Notes: generated by a model from the letters alone, not told the origin. Numbered from the stretch's first letter, positions 49,689 through 60,452 are shown. The stretch: 64,000 nt of DNA from Pseudomonas chlororaphis subsp. piscium (GCF_003850345.1 NZ_CP027707.1:310001-374000), one strand, 5' to 3'. Made by a program: numbers and translations.

Positions 49689-50771
49689 TTAGGCAATCAG
49701 GTCGCGGGTGTCGCTGAAACCCAGCCGTTGCCCTTGATAGCTGCCGTCCTGCACGTGCTGGCACCATTCCAGGTTATCCAGGTACCACTGCACGGTCTTG
49801 CGCAGGCCACTGGCGAAGGTTTCTTCCGGCACCCAGCCCAGTTCGCGCTCGATCTTGCCTGCGTCGATGGCGTAGCGCAGGTCGTGGCCGGGGCGGTCCT
49901 GGACGAAGGTGATCAGGTCGGCGTAGTGCTGCACGCCTTCGGGTTTGCGTGGCGCCAATTCTTCCAGCAGTTGGCAGATGCCGCGCACCACGTCGATGTT
50001 CTTCTGTTCGTTGTGGCCGCCGATGTTGTAGGTCTCGCCGACCACGCCTTCGGTCACCACTTTGAGCAGGGCGCGGGCGTGGTCTTCGACGAACAGCCAG
50101 TCGCGCACTTGCAGGCCGTTGCCGTACACCGGCAGCGGTTTTCCGGCCAGGGCGTTGAGGATCACCAGCGGGGTGAGTTTTTCCGGGAAGTGGAACGGCC
50201 CGTAGTTGTTCGAACAGTTGGTGACCAGTACCGGCAGACCATAGGTGCGCTGCCAGGCGCGGACCAGGTGGTCGGACGCGGCCTTGCTGGCGGAGTAGGG
50301 CGAGCTGGGGGCGTAGGGCGTGGTTTCGGTGAACAGGTCGTCGACGCCGTGCAGGTCGCCGTACACCTCGTCGGTGGAAATATGGTGGAAGCGGAAGGCG
50401 CTTTTCTCTGCCGCCGGCAGGGCCTGCCAGTAGGCGCGGGTGGCTTCCAGCAGGCTGTAGGTGCCGACGATGTTGGTCTGGATGAAGTCTGACGGACCGT
50501 CGATGGAACGGTCGACATGGGACTCGGCGGCCAGGTGCATGATCGCCTGGGGCTGGAAACGTTCGAGCAGGGCGCTGACGGTGGCCTGGTCGACGATATC
50601 GGCCTGGACGAACTCGTAGCGGGTGTCGCTGGCGATGCTCGACAGCGACTCCAGGTTACCGGCGTAGGTCAGCTTGTCGAGGTTGAGCACTTCGTGTTCG
50701 GTGTTGCGGATCAGGTGGCGAATCAGCGCCGATCCAATAAAACCGGCACCGCCGGTAACGAGAATGCGCAT
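49689..50771 (-). CDS. rfbB: dTDP-glucose 4,6-dehydratase
   Basis: A 360-residue extended SDR. The Rossmann motif is [16 protein letters not shown] and [14 protein letters not shown] binds nucleotide. [13 protein letters not shown] and [15 protein letters not shown] carry the YxxxK catalytic pair. Second step of dTDP-L-rhamnose synthesis for lipopolysaccharide or exopolysaccharide. Starts a minus-strand rfbB-rfbC pair. Confidence 0.94.
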   Translation of the reverse strand: MRILVTGGAGFIGSALIRHLIRNTEHEVLNLDKLTYAGNLESLSSIASDTRYEFVQADIVDQATVSALLERFQPQAIMHLAAESHVDRSIDGPSDFIQTNIVGTYSLLEATRAYWQALPAAEKSAFRFHHISTDEVYGDLHGVDDLFTETTPYAPSSPYSASKAASDHLVRAWQRTYGLPVLVTNCSNNYGPFHFPEKLTPLVILNALAGKPLPVYGNGLQVRDWLFVEDHARALLKVVTEGVVGETYNIGGHNEQKNIDVVRGICQLLEELAPRKPEGVQHYADLITFVQDRPGHDLRYAIDAGKIERELGWVPEETFASGLRKTVQWYLDNLEWCQHVQDGSYQGQRLGFSDTRDLIA

Positions 50772-50993
50772 ATGGGTAGGCCTTCTTCCCTAAGACGTGG
50801 AGTCGAAAATGGAGCATAGCTTGTCGGCAGCCAGCGGCCGCTGCAAGGGGCGCCGACGTCTGGCCCGGGTATTCGCATCCTGTTTACCTTCCCGGTGGCG
50901 GTGAGCCCTTGTCGACTGCCCGGGCCGGGGGGTTGCGTAACGCCTGGCGCAGTGGCGATATACGCATCTGACAATAATTCCAGGGGTCGTTCC

Positions 50994-53906
50994 ATGTTGC
51001 TCGCCACGTTGATTCACCGCGCCAGTCTGCCCGGTCCGCAGGTCACCCCACAGCAGGCGCTGGATCTGCTCGAGGTGCATTACGGCCTTGGCGGCACGCT
51101 GCAATCGTTGGGCAGCCAGCAGGATCTCAACTACCGGCTCGACAGCCCCCAGGGACGTTTTGTCCTGAAGATCTGCCGTGGCGACTACGCGGCCCTGGAA
51201 CTACAGGCCCAGCATGCGGCGCTCAAGCACCTTGGCACCCACCCCGAACTGCACGTACCCCGGGTGATCCCGGCGAAGAACGGCGCCGACCTGCTGTCCC
51301 TGGAAGTCGATGGCCAGGCGCTGCATGTGCGGCTGCTCGACTACATCGAAGGCCAGCCGCTGACCCACCTCAAGCACCTGGGCCCCGAGCTGGCGGCCGG
51401 CTTCGGTCGGTTGTGCGGGCAGATGGACCTGGCCCTGGCGGACTTCCAGCACCCAGGACTTACGCGGACCCTGCAATGGGACGCGCGTCACGCCCATAGC
51501 CTGATCAAGCACCTGTTGCCGGTGATCGCCGACGAACAACAGCGCAGCCTGATCGCCGAAGTGGCCGAGCAGGCCGAGCGCCGTGTGCAGCGCCTGGCCG
51601 AGCAGTTGCCGGTGCAGGCGATCCACCTGGACATCACCGACGACAACGTGGTCTGGCAGCGCGATGCCCAGCGCCACTGGCAGGTGCAGGGGGTGATCGA
51701 CTTTGGCGACTTGATCCGGACCTGGCGCATCACCGACCTATCGGTGACCTGCGCGGCGCTGCTGCACCATGCCGAGGGCGATCCGTTGTGCATCCTGCCG
51801 GCGGTCCGCGCCTACCACGCGGTCAATCCTTTGCAGCAGGCCGAGCTGCTGGCGCTGTGGCCGCTGATCGTGGCCCGCGCCGCGGTGCTGGTGCTCAGTG
51901 GCGAACAGCAGGTGAGCATCGACCCGGGCAACCAGTACAGTCGCGACAACCTGAGCCATGAATGGGAGATCTTCCGCGTCGCCACCTCGGTGCCGTTCGA
52001 GTTGATGGAAGCAGCCATCCTCGGAGCGGTGGGCCAGACGCTGCCGGCCATCGCCAGCGAAGGTTTCGCGCCCTTGTTGCCGGGCCTGGTGGGGCGCGAG
52101 TTCGCCCTGATCGACCTGGGCGTGCTCAGCCCGCACTTCGAGGCTGGCAACTGGGAGCAGCCGGAAATCGATACCCGGCTGTTGCAGCAGGCCGCCGCGG
52201 CCCATGGGCTGGCGGCCAGTCGCTACGGGCAGTACCGCCTGTCCCGGACCTGCCCGGACAGTGCCGTCGAGCCGGATACCTTCCCCTTGCATGTGCAGTT
52301 GCAGGTGCCGTCGGGCACGGCGGTCGAAGCGCCTTTTGCCGGGGTGCTGCACCGCGCCGCCGACGGTTCGTTGCGCCTCGACGGCCCGCAATTGAGTGTG
52401 CGGCTGTGGGGCGTCACGCCCTCGGTGCATGCCGGCGCGGCGCTGGTCAAAGGTCAGGTGTTGGGAGTGGTGGACGGTGGGCTCAAGGTCCAGCTGTGCC
52501 GTGGTGCGCAGCTCGATCCGCCGCTGTTCTGTACTCCATCGCGAGCCGTGGCGTGGCAGGCGCTGTGCCCGTCGCCGGCGGCGCTGCTGGGCCTGGCCTG
52601 CGACGCCGAGCCGGAGCTCGATCCGCAAGCCTTGCTGGCGCGGCGCGATGCCAGTTTCGCCCGCTCGCAGAAGCACTATTACCTCGACCCGCCACGTATC
52701 GAGCGCGGCTGGCGCAACCACTTGATCGACATGCAGGGCCGTTCCTACCTGGACATGCTCAACAACGTCGCGGTGCTCGGTCACGGCCACCCGCGCATGG
52801 CTGCCGAGGCCGCGCGCCAGTGGTCGCTGCTCAACACCAACTCGCGCTTCCACTACGCGGCGATTGCCGAGTTCTCCGAGCGCCTGCTGGCGCTGGCGCC
52901 GGATTCCATGGACCGGGTGTTCCTGGTCAACAGCGGCAGCGAGGCCAACGACCTGGCGATCCGCCTGGCCTGGGCCTACAGCGGCGGGCGCGACATGCTC
53001 AGCGTGCTGGAGGCCTACCACGGCTGGACGGTGGGCGCGGACGCGGTGTCTACCTCGATCGCCGACAACCCCCAGGCCCTGAGCAGCCGCCCGGACTGGG
53101 TGCACCCGGTGACCGCGCCCAATACCTATCGCGGTGAGTTCCGTGGCCAGGACAGCACCCCGGACTACGTGCGCAGCGTCGAACACAACCTGGCCAAGCT
53201 GGCGGAGCAGAATCGCCAGCTGGCCGGCTTCATCTGCGAGCCGGTGTATGGCAACGCCGGCGGCATCGCCCTGCCGCCGGGTTACCTGCAGCAGGTCTAT
53301 GCGCTGGTCCGCGCCCAGGGTGGGGTGTGCATCGCCGACGAGGTGCAGGTCGGTTACGGGCGCATGGGCAAATTCTTCTGGGGCTTCGAAGAGCAGGGCG
53401 TGGTGCCGGACATCATCACCATGGCCAAGGGCATGGGTAACGGCCAGCCGCTGGGGGCGGTGATCACCCGCCGGGAGATCGCCGAAGCGCTGGAGGCCGA
53501 AGGTTATTTCTTCTCCTCGGCCGGCGGCAGCCCGGTGAGTTGCCGGATCGGCATGGCGGTGCTGGACGTGATGGAGGAAGAAAAACTCTGGGAAAACGCC
53601 CAACTGGTCGGTGGCCACTTCAAGCAGCGCCTCGAAGCCCTGATCGAGCGTTATCCGCTGGTGGGCGCGGTGCATGGCTCGGGGTTCTACCTGGGCCTGG
53701 AGCTGATCCGCAATCGCCAGACCCTGGAGCCGGCCACGGAGGAGACTGCCCTGCTGTGCGATCGCCTGCGCGAGCTGGGAATCTTCATGCAGCCCACCGG
53801 CGACTACCTGAACATCCTCAAGATCAAGCCGCCGATGGTCACCACGCGCCAGAGCGTCGACTTCTTTGTCGACATGTTGGCGAAGGTGCTGGACGAGGGG
53901 CTCTGA
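50994..53906 (+). CDS. Three-domain protein: APH-type kinase, M23/lipoyl-like, class-III aminotransferase
   Basis: A 970-residue fusion. Residues about 30-350 look like an aminoglycoside/choline-kinase-type phosphotransferase (QAIHLDITDDNVVW catalytic loop at about 210, GVIDFGDLIRTW for the metal). Residues about 430-560 hold a beta-rich M23/lipoyl-like part (EAPFAGVLHRAADGSLRLDG). Residues about 590-970 are a PLP-dependent class-III aminotransferase (VNSGSEANDLAIRLAWAYSG, IADEVQVGYGRMG, Lys812 in TMAKGMGNGQPLG). Such fusions are known in Proteobacteria, where a kinase and PLP lyase/transaminase may act on amino alcohols or polyamines; the substrate here is inferred only. The neighbouring agmatine-to-putrescine genes support a polyamine or amine role. 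ATG behind caggggtcgttcc. Confidence 0.83.
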   Translation: MLLATLIHRASLPGPQVTPQQALDLLEVHYGLGGTLQSLGSQQDLNYRLDSPQGRFVLKICRGDYAALELQAQHAALKHLGTHPELHVPRVIPAKNGADLLSLEVDGQALHVRLLDYIEGQPLTHLKHLGPELAAGFGRLCGQMDLALADFQHPGLTRTLQWDARHAHSLIKHLLPVIADEQQRSLIAEVAEQAERRVQRLAEQLPVQAIHLDITDDNVVWQRDAQRHWQVQGVIDFGDLIRTWRITDLSVTCAALLHHAEGDPLCILPAVRAYHAVNPLQQAELLALWPLIVARAAVLVLSGEQQVSIDPGNQYSRDNLSHEWEIFRVATSVPFELMEAAILGAVGQTLPAIASEGFAPLLPGLVGREFALIDLGVLSPHFEAGNWEQPEIDTRLLQQAAAAHGLAASRYGQYRLSRTCPDSAVEPDTFPLHVQLQVPSGTAVEAPFAGVLHRAADGSLRLDGPQLSVRLWGVTPSVHAGAALVKGQVLGVVDGGLKVQLCRGAQLDPPLFCTPSRAVAWQALCPSPAALLGLACDAEPELDPQALLARRDASFARSQKHYYLDPPRIERGWRNHLIDMQGRSYLDMLNNVAVLGHGHPRMAAEAARQWSLLNTNSRFHYAAIAEFSERLLALAPDSMDRVFLVNSGSEANDLAIRLAWAYSGGRDMLSVLEAYHGWTVGADAVSTSIADNPQALSSRPDWVHPVTAPNTYRGEFRGQDSTPDYVRSVEHNLAKLAEQNRQLAGFICEPVYGNAGGIALPPGYLQQVYALVRAQGGVCIADEVQVGYGRMGKFFWGFEEQGVVPDIITMAKGMGNGQPLGAVITRREIAEALEAEGYFFSSAGGSPVSCRIGMAVLDVMEEEKLWENAQLVGGHFKQRLEALIERYPLVGAVHGSGFYLGLELIRNRQTLEPATEETALLCDRLRELGIFMQPTGDYLNILKIKPPMVTTRQSVDFFVDMLAKVLDEGL

Positions 53907-53929
53907 AGCCAAAAGCTACAGGATCGGTG

Positions 53930-53972
53930 CTTCTGCAGGAGCAGGGGGGACGCCCAGTCCTTGCCTGCGATA
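53930..53972. repeat. Degenerate REP remnant
   Basis: tctgcaggagcaggg...ccttgcctgcgatag still shows both REP ends but with an altered centre. Confidence 0.45.
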
Positions 53973-53994
53973 GTGCCCCTACAGACATCCTCAG

Positions 53995-54046
53995 AACCTC
54001 GATAAATACCGATAACAATCGGTATTTATCGAGGTTTATTTTTTAT
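53995..54046 (+). terminator. Perfect 19-bp inverted repeat followed by T tract
   Basis: Arms 53995-54013 and 54018-54036 pair perfectly around AACA, followed by tttattttttat. It fits a strong Rho-independent terminator of the aminotransferase gene. It is unusually AT-rich and long for one. Confidence 0.8.
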
Positions 54047-54193
54047 CCGTAGATTTTTACGCTTTTAAAGTCGATTTTTATCGGATATAAAGTCATCCCT
54101 GTCGGGACCCGGCCAAGCCGCGTCCGGCCTTGCCCTTTTCTGTCATCGGCCGATGCCACCATCGGTCCTTTGCTGCTGCCCAGGAGATGATTC

Positions 54194-55072
<879 letters not shown>

Positions 55073-55077
55073 TCGAC

Positions 55078-56184
55078 ATGACCACATTGAAAAGCACCCC
55101 TCGCGCCGACGGCTTCTACATGCCAGCCGAGTGGGCGACGCAGACCCAGACCTGGATGATCTGGCCCGAGCGCCCGGACAACTGGCGCCTGGGCGGCAAG
55201 CCGGCGCAAGCCGCGCACGTAGCGGTGGCCAAGGCCATCGCCCGCTTCGAACCGGTGACCGTGGCAGTGTCCGCGGGCCAGTATGAAAACGCCCGGGCCC
55301 GCCTGGACGTGCCGAATATCCGCCTGGTGGAGATGTCCAGCGACGACGCCTGGGTCCGGGATACCGGCCCGACCTTCGTCATCAACGACAAGGGCGAAGT
55401 CCGTGGCGTGAACTGGGACTTCAACGCCTGGGGCGGTTTCGACGGCGGCCTGTATTCGCCGTGGAACCGTGACTCGCAGGTGGGTGGCAAGATCCTCGAG
55501 ATCGAGCGCAGCCCGCGTTACCGCACCGAGGGCTTCGTGCTCGAAGGCGGCTCGATTCACGTCGACGGCGAAGGCACGGTGATCACCACCGAAGAGTGCC
55601 TGCTCAACCGCAATCGCAACCCGCACATGAACCGTGCCGAGATCGAAGCGGTGCTCAGCGCCAACCTGGCTGTGGATAAGGTCATCTGGCTGCCGGATGG
55701 CTTGTACAACGACGAAACCGACGGCCATGTGGATAACTTCTGCTGCTACGTGCGTCCGGGCGAAGTGCTGCTGGCCTGGACCGACGACCCGCAGGACCCT
55801 AACTACCCGCGCTGCCAGGCGGCGCTGAAAGTGCTGCAAGACAGCACCGATGCCAAGGGTCGCCCGTTCACCGTGCACAAGATGCCGATTCCGGGGCCGT
55901 TGTACGCGACTGAAGAAGAGTGCGCGGGCGTCGACCCGGTGGATGGCACTCAGGAGCGTAATCCGTCGGTGCGCCTGGCCGGTTCCTATGTGAACTTCCT
56001 GATCGTCAACGGCGGCATCATCGCCCCGAGTTTCGACGACCCCCTGGATGCCCAGGCCAAGGAAATTCTGCAGAACCTGTTCCCGCAACATGAAGTGGTG
56101 ATGGTGCCCGGCCGCGAGTTGTTACTGGGGGGCGGAAATATCCATTGCCTTACCCAACAGCAACCGGCGCCACACAAGGTTTGA
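55078..56184 (+). CDS. aguA: Agmatine deiminase AguA
   Basis: A 368-residue penta-propeller guanidino hydrolase making N-carbamoylputrescine from agmatine. Key pieces are [15 protein letters not shown] (substrate Asp), [37 protein letters not shown] (catalytic His), and [15 protein letters not shown] with C357 as nucleophile. Lies 5 bp after aguB, so the pair is one operon for agmatine use and putrescine synthesis. Confidence 0.94.
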   Translation: MTTLKSTPRADGFYMPAEWATQTQTWMIWPERPDNWRLGGKPAQAAHVAVAKAIARFEPVTVAVSAGQYENARARLDVPNIRLVEMSSDDAWVRDTGPTFVINDKGEVRGVNWDFNAWGGFDGGLYSPWNRDSQVGGKILEIERSPRYRTEGFVLEGGSIHVDGEGTVITTEECLLNRNRNPHMNRAEIEAVLSANLAVDKVIWLPDGLYNDETDGHVDNFCCYVRPGEVLLAWTDDPQDPNYPRCQAALKVLQDSTDAKGRPFTVHKMPIPGPLYATEEECAGVDPVDGTQERNPSVRLAGSYVNFLIVNGGIIAPSFDDPLDAQAKEILQNLFPQHEVVMVPGRELLLGGGNIHCLTQQQPAPHKV

Positions 56185-56257
56185 GTGTTGTTGTAACAGC
56201 CTGTGACGCCTGATTGACGGACTGTTACATGGATCCAATCCGGCGTCGTCCGGCAAG

Positions 56258-56288
56258 CCCGCAGCCCTGATGGACTGCGGGTTTTTTT
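56258..56288 (+). terminator. Rho-independent terminator of aguBA
   Basis: cccgcag / ctgcggg stem (56258-56264 and 56275-56281) followed by ttttttta. An additional 8-bp inverted repeat tgtaacag/ctgttaca (56192-56199, 56222-56229) sits upstream with a 22-base loop. Confidence 0.9.
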
Positions 56289-56430
56289 ATATCCGAAAGT
56301 TAGTAATCGCGGGACTTTGGCATAGCTCTTGTATCTCTCGCGAGGTCACTCTGAGGCCGGTGGAACTGCGATGTTCTGTCATAAACCTTGGATAAGTTAG
56401 CCGCTCACAAACCGGGAGAGAGCGCTGGAG

Positions 56431-56631
56431 ATGAATATGGTCAGCGAGCGGACTTCACATCCCTTGGCAATGAATAGCGAATCGCTTCAGGTTCTGGCGC
56501 GATGGTTGAAGTCCAATGGAACGCGACAGGTCCGGGAAACCGACCCGCGCCGGATGATCCTCGATCGTTACCCAGCTGGTTTGTTCAGCGAGGCGGAACT
56601 CGAAGCGTTGTGGGATGTGCTGGAAGGATAA
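56431..56631 (+). CDS. Small conserved hypothetical protein
   Basis: A 66-residue protein of unknown function. No domain is recognised. Helical segments LQVLARWLKSNGTRQV and FSEAELEALWDVLEG are separated by a short Arg-rich loop. The ATG at 56431 lies behind gggagagagcgctggag; the ATG at 56437 is possible. A clean terminator follows at 56653, which supports a real short transcript. Confidence 0.6.
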   Translation: MNMVSERTSHPLAMNSESLQVLARWLKSNGTRQVRETDPRRMILDRYPAGLFSEAELEALWDVLEG

Positions 56632-56652
56632 GCAAACAACGGATTGGTAAAG

Positions 56653-56685
56653 GCGCTGCCCGGATGGCAGCGCTTTTTTTTGCGC
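56653..56685 (+). terminator. Rho-independent terminator
   Basis: gcgctgcc / ggcagcgc stem followed by eight T's, 22 bases after the small gene's stop. Confidence 0.9.
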
Positions 56686-56769
56686 GGGTTTTGGCGGAGG
56701 CGATCGGCCGATCCTCGCTTGCCGGTGATGGGAACATCGCGGTTTGTCTGATGCACCGCGTTATCGTTC

Positions 56770-56832
56770 ATCGCGAGCAAGCTTCGCTCCTACAGGATCG
56801 GGGCTTTTGTAGGAGCGAGGCTTGCCCGCGAT
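56770..56832. repeat. REP inverted pair
   Basis: Arms 56770-56794 and 56808-56832; the left arm has the cgagcaagctt variant also seen at 7787. Downstream of the siderophore-receptor gene end. Confidence 0.85.
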
Positions 56833-56870
56833 AAGCACAACGCGGTCTGGCCGATACACCGCGTATCCGC

Positions 56871-58976
56871 TTAAAAGCTGTAGGTACCAGTGACCACCAG
56901 GCTGCGTGGATCGCCGAACTGGATCTGCCCGGCGCTGGTGGCCGAGGAGTAGTAAGTGCGGTCGCTGATGTTGTTCAGCGCGGCCCGCAGGTCCCAGTCC
57001 TTCTGCCGGAAGCCGGCCAGGGCGTCCCAGCGGCCATAGCCCGGAAGCATCACGGTATTGGCGTTGTCGGCATAACGATCACCCACCAGGGTCAGGCCGG
57101 TCTCGGCGTACCAGCCCATTTCCGGTTTCCAGGTCACGAACAGGCTGCCGTTGCGCTTGGCCACGTTGTTCACCCGGTTACCTTCGTCACCGTTATTGCT
57201 CTTGACCACGGTAGCGTCCTGCAGGCCGATGCCACCGCGTATCGACCAGTTGCCGACGATCTTGCCGGCCGCGGTCAGTTCCACGCCGCGTGAGCGCTGC
57301 AGGCCGGTCAGCAGGATCACGTTCGGGTCTTCCACGCTGCGGCTGCGACGGTTGTAGAGCTCCAGCTCATAGACCGCCAGGGTGGTGCTGAAGCGGTCGT
57401 CGAGCCAGTCGCTCTTGACCCCGATTTCCTTCTGCCGGGTACGCTCGGGGCTCAGGTCGTTGGTGTTGCCGTTGGCGTTCGGGGTGATGCCGATCAGGCC
57501 GCCGCCGACGGGGGAGAAGCTCTTGCTCCAGGAGGCGTAGAAGGAGTGGTTCTCCAGCGGAGTCCAGACCACGCCCAGGCGGGGGCTGGTGCTGTGACTG
57601 TCGCGGTCGTCCTTGCGATCCAGGAGCTTGTTGTGGGTCTCGACGTTGAAGTTGTCGTAGCGCAGGCCGGCGAGCACTTGCCACTGATCGTTCAGGCGTA
57701 GCTGGTCCTGGATATAGACGGCGCGGCTTTCCACCTCGCTGTGGTTGTAACTGGACGCCACCATTTTCCCGGTGTGGCGCAGGTTTTTATCCGGGTTGAA
57801 CGGGTCCAGGGACGGCACGGCCTGGCCACCGGCGCTGACCGCCGCTGCGGTGTAGAGCTTCGGATCGCGTCGCTGGCTGCCCAGCTCGACACCTGTCAGC
57901 ACCCGGTGCTCGAGGCCGAAGGTATCGAAGGTGCCTTCCACTTCGAGGTTGTTGTAGAGGTTGCGGGTGTTCAGGTCCTGCTGCCAGCGCTGGCGGTTCA
58001 CCCGCTTGGTGCGGCTGTCGTAGCCGGTCTGGTAGGTGTTGTCGAAATCGCTGTTGAGCTTGAACAGGCTCAGGGTATGGCGCAGTTGCCAGTTGTCGTT
58101 CAACTCGTAGCTGAGCTTGGAGCGCAGGGACTGGGACTTGTCGTCGATGTAGTCGCGCTTGTCGCCGTAAGTGGTGTCGCGACTCACGTCCGCCGGGCGC
58201 CCGTCGATCCCCGGGATGCCGCGGTCCGGCGTGCGGTTGTAGCGGCTGTATTCGTACTGCACCAGCCAGTTCAGGTCTGGCGTCAGCTGCCAGCTCATGG
58301 ATGGCGCGAACAGCTGGCGACTGCCACTGACGCCGTCGCGGAAGCTGTTGTTGTCCTGGTTGCCCATGTTCAGGCGCAGGCTGATGTTCTCGCTGGGGTC
58401 GGCGCTGAGGTCGGCATACAGGCTGCGCAGGTCTTCGCTGCCGCCTTTGACTTCGACGCTGGAGTGGCGGCCGAACTGCGGCAACTTGCTCACCCGGTTG
58501 ACGATCCCGCCCTGGCTGCCACGGCCGTAGAGCACCGCCGCCGGGCCCTTGAGCACCTCGATGCGCTCGATGTTGTGCAGGTCGCGCACGTACTGGCTGT
58601 CGTCACGGACGCCGTCGAGGTAGAAGTCGTTGCTGGCGTCGAAACCGCGAATGCGCAGGCTGTCGAAGCGGGTGTCGGCACCACTGCTGACGTTGGGAAT
58701 ACCGCTCAGGGCCGTGCCCAGATCGTTGATGCCGTAGTCCAGCACGTTGCTGGTCTTCACCGAGTCGATGGCTTGCGGCACGTAGCGCACCGGCGTGGCG
58801 GTGCGGGTCGCGGTGCTGACTTCCTTGACTCGTGGGTCGTCGGCATCGACTTCTGCGCTGATGGCGGTAGCCGGCAGGGTGGTCGGGGCGGCGCAGGTGA
58901 AACCGGCCGTCAGCGAGGCGCAAAAGCCAAGGGTGAGGGGAGTCAGGCGGAAGGGGGCAGGCATGGAAAAACGCAT
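56871..58976 (-). CDS. TonB-dependent siderophore receptor
   Basis: A 701-residue outer-membrane receptor. Signal peptide residues 1-29 (RLTPLTLGFCASLTAGFTCA), plug domain about 55-170 (AIDSVKTSNVLDYGINDLGT, RIRGFDASNDFYLDGVRDD, VLKGPAAVLYGRGSQGGIVN), then a 22-strand barrel ending in the typical aromatic residue, TGTYSF. It resembles the Fiu/PiuA catecholate receptors. No N-terminal signalling extension for an ECF sigma/anti-sigma system is present. Imports ferric siderophore with TonB energy. The ligand is not determinable. Confidence 0.88.
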   Translation of the reverse strand: MRFSMPAPFRLTPLTLGFCASLTAGFTCAAPTTLPATAISAEVDADDPRVKEVSTATRTATPVRYVPQAIDSVKTSNVLDYGINDLGTALSGIPNVSSGADTRFDSLRIRGFDASNDFYLDGVRDDSQYVRDLHNIERIEVLKGPAAVLYGRGSQGGIVNRVSKLPQFGRHSSVEVKGGSEDLRSLYADLSADPSENISLRLNMGNQDNNSFRDGVSGSRQLFAPSMSWQLTPDLNWLVQYEYSRYNRTPDRGIPGIDGRPADVSRDTTYGDKRDYIDDKSQSLRSKLSYELNDNWQLRHTLSLFKLNSDFDNTYQTGYDSRTKRVNRQRWQQDLNTRNLYNNLEVEGTFDTFGLEHRVLTGVELGSQRRDPKLYTAAAVSAGGQAVPSLDPFNPDKNLRHTGKMVASSYNHSEVESRAVYIQDQLRLNDQWQVLAGLRYDNFNVETHNKLLDRKDDRDSHSTSPRLGVVWTPLENHSFYASWSKSFSPVGGGLIGITPNANGNTNDLSPERTRQKEIGVKSDWLDDRFSTTLAVYELELYNRRSRSVEDPNVILLTGLQRSRGVELTAAGKIVGNWSIRGGIGLQDATVVKSNNGDEGNRVNNVAKRNGSLFVTWKPEMGWYAETGLTLVGDRYADNANTVMLPGYGRWDALAGFRQKDWDLRAALNNISDRTYYSSATSAGQIQFGDPRSLVVTGTYSF

Positions 58977-58998
58977 CCAGAAGGGTGAAGGAAACAGT

Positions 58999-59050
58999 GG
59001 GCGCGAATGGTAATGCTTGCTATTTACTTTCGTTAATTATTCTTGAAAAG
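58999..59050 (-). promoter_or_regulatory. Possible Fur-controlled promoter of the siderophore receptor
   Basis: The stretch upstream of the receptor gene (aatggtaatgcttgctatt, 59006-59024 plus the following AT-rich bases) resembles a Fur box only moderately (about half the consensus positions). Iron control is expected for the gene class. Confidence 0.35.
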
Positions 59051-59218
59051 TTCCCTGGACGGATTGTTTCAATTTGTGTCTGGATTGAAATGTGGTGGAT
59101 ACATCATTGATTCGACCGATTCGCGAAACAAACTAAAAGCCATTCCGGCGTTTTTCATCCAGGGCCACAGGCATAGTCTGCCGCCATCGAATTTATCGGC
59201 CTTGTCCCGGAGCCTTGC

Positions 59219-59914
59219 ATGTCAGCAGCGACCCTTCATTACATCTACGATCCTTTGTGCGGCTGGTGCTACGGCGCCAAGCCGCTGGTGCAGGCGGCCC
59301 AGGCGGTGCTGCCGGTGGTGACCCATGGCGGCGGCATGATGACCGGGCGCAACTGCCAGCAGGTTTCGCCGCAACTGCGCGACTACGTCATGCCCCATGA
59401 CCGGCGCATTGCCGAATACACCGGGCAGCCGTTCGGCGAGGCCTACTTCGAAGGCTTGCTGCGCGACTATTCGGCTCTCTTCGATTCGGCCCCGCCGATT
59501 GCCGCGGTACTGGCGGCGCAGGCGCTCGCCGGGCGCGGCCTGGAATTGCTCGGACGCTTGCAGACGGCGCATTACGTCGAAGGGCGACGCATCGCCGATG
59601 TCGGCGTACTGTTGGAACTCGCCGAAGGCCTGGGCTTTGAGCGTGGCGAGTTCGAGGAAGCTTTCGAGTACGCCGCGGCGAACAGCCTGAACGAGCACAT
59701 CAAGGCCAGCCGCGCCTTGTTGGCCCGGGTAGGTGGCCAGGGTTTCCCTACCCTGGTACTGGAGCAGGACGGTCAGTTCAGGCTGATCGATATCAGCCCC
59801 TGGTTGGGCAAGCCGCAGGCATTCGCCGAGTGGCTGAGCGAGGCCTTCGGCACGTCCGAGGTCGAGCTTTCACCCAGCCTGCAGGCCTGTGGCCTGGACG
59901 GTTGCGCCCTTTGA
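59219..59914 (+). CDS. DsbA-family thioredoxin-fold protein
   Basis: A 231-residue protein. YIYDPLCGWCYGAKPLV gives a CGWC active site (C14, C17), and the long helical insert and terminal strands (GFPTLVLEQDGQFRLID with cis-Pro) fit the DsbA/FrnE family. No signal peptide, so probably cytoplasmic. Likely an oxidoreductase or isomerase-like enzyme; the substrate is unknown. NTF2-like gene follows at 59942 on the same strand. Confidence 0.82.
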   Translation: MSAATLHYIYDPLCGWCYGAKPLVQAAQAVLPVVTHGGGMMTGRNCQQVSPQLRDYVMPHDRRIAEYTGQPFGEAYFEGLLRDYSALFDSAPPIAAVLAAQALAGRGLELLGRLQTAHYVEGRRIADVGVLLELAEGLGFERGEFEEAFEYAAANSLNEHIKASRALLARVGGQGFPTLVLEQDGQFRLIDISPWLGKPQAFAEWLSEAFGTSEVELSPSLQACGLDGCAL

Positions 59915-59941
59915 ACCATCCACTTATTGACGGAGTCACCC

Positions 59942-60337
59942 ATGGATAACCTGGCACTGATCAAAAGCACCTACGAAGGGGCCAACTCCCAGGAGAACGC
60001 GAAAAACACCGCCGCCGCCCTGGCCGCCGATGCGCGCTGGACCGAGGCGGCAGGCTTTCCCTACGCCGGCACCTACGTCGGTTTCGATGCCGTGGTGGAG
60101 AATGTCTTCAAGCGCCTGGCCACCGAATGGGAAGGGTTTGCCTTCACCGTCGAGAACTATGTGGCCCAGGGCGACAAGGTGTTCGCCTACGGCAATTACA
60201 GCGGCGTCTATAAAGCCACGGGCAAACCGCTGAATGCCCGCGTGGCCCATTTATGGACCCTCAAGGATGGCAAGGTCACGCACTTCGAACAGTTCGTCGA
60301 CAGCCATACCGTGCAACTGGCCATCAAGGATCGTTAA
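59942..60337 (+). CDS. NTF2/SnoaL-like protein
   Basis: A 131-residue cone-fold protein (IKSTYEGANSQENAKNTAAA at the start, YVAQGDKVFAYGNYSGVYKA and ARVAHLWTLKDGKVTHFEQF). Family members are small-molecule isomerases or binding proteins; function unknown. ATG behind ggagtcaccc; a TTG at 59927 in frame is not needed. 27 bp after the DsbA-like gene, so probably cotranscribed. Confidence 0.78.
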   Translation: MDNLALIKSTYEGANSQENAKNTAAALAADARWTEAAGFPYAGTYVGFDAVVENVFKRLATEWEGFAFTVENYVAQGDKVFAYGNYSGVYKATGKPLNARVAHLWTLKDGKVTHFEQFVDSHTVQLAIKDR

Positions 60338-60379
60338 GTTCTTAGACGATTTTTGCCTATTTTCAGACGATTCTTGAAA

Positions 60380-60409
60380 TTGACACACTGTTCGGGGCGC
60401 GGCTAGGAT
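60380..60409 (+). promoter_or_regulatory. Sigma-70-like promoter upstream of the porin gene
   Basis: TTGACA (60380-60385) and TAGGAT (60404-60409) are separated by 18 bases. Followed within the leader by a terminator-like hairpin. Confidence 0.6.
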
Positions 60410-60452
60410 TCGCGCCAACGCCTGTGGCCAACGGCCATGACATTCAAATAAT

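Noticed and set aside
51738..53912. A 724-residue minus-strand frame opposite the aminotransferase fusion
   Set aside because: Antisense shadow of a clearly conserved gene; composition is His/Arg/Gln-rich with no family features.
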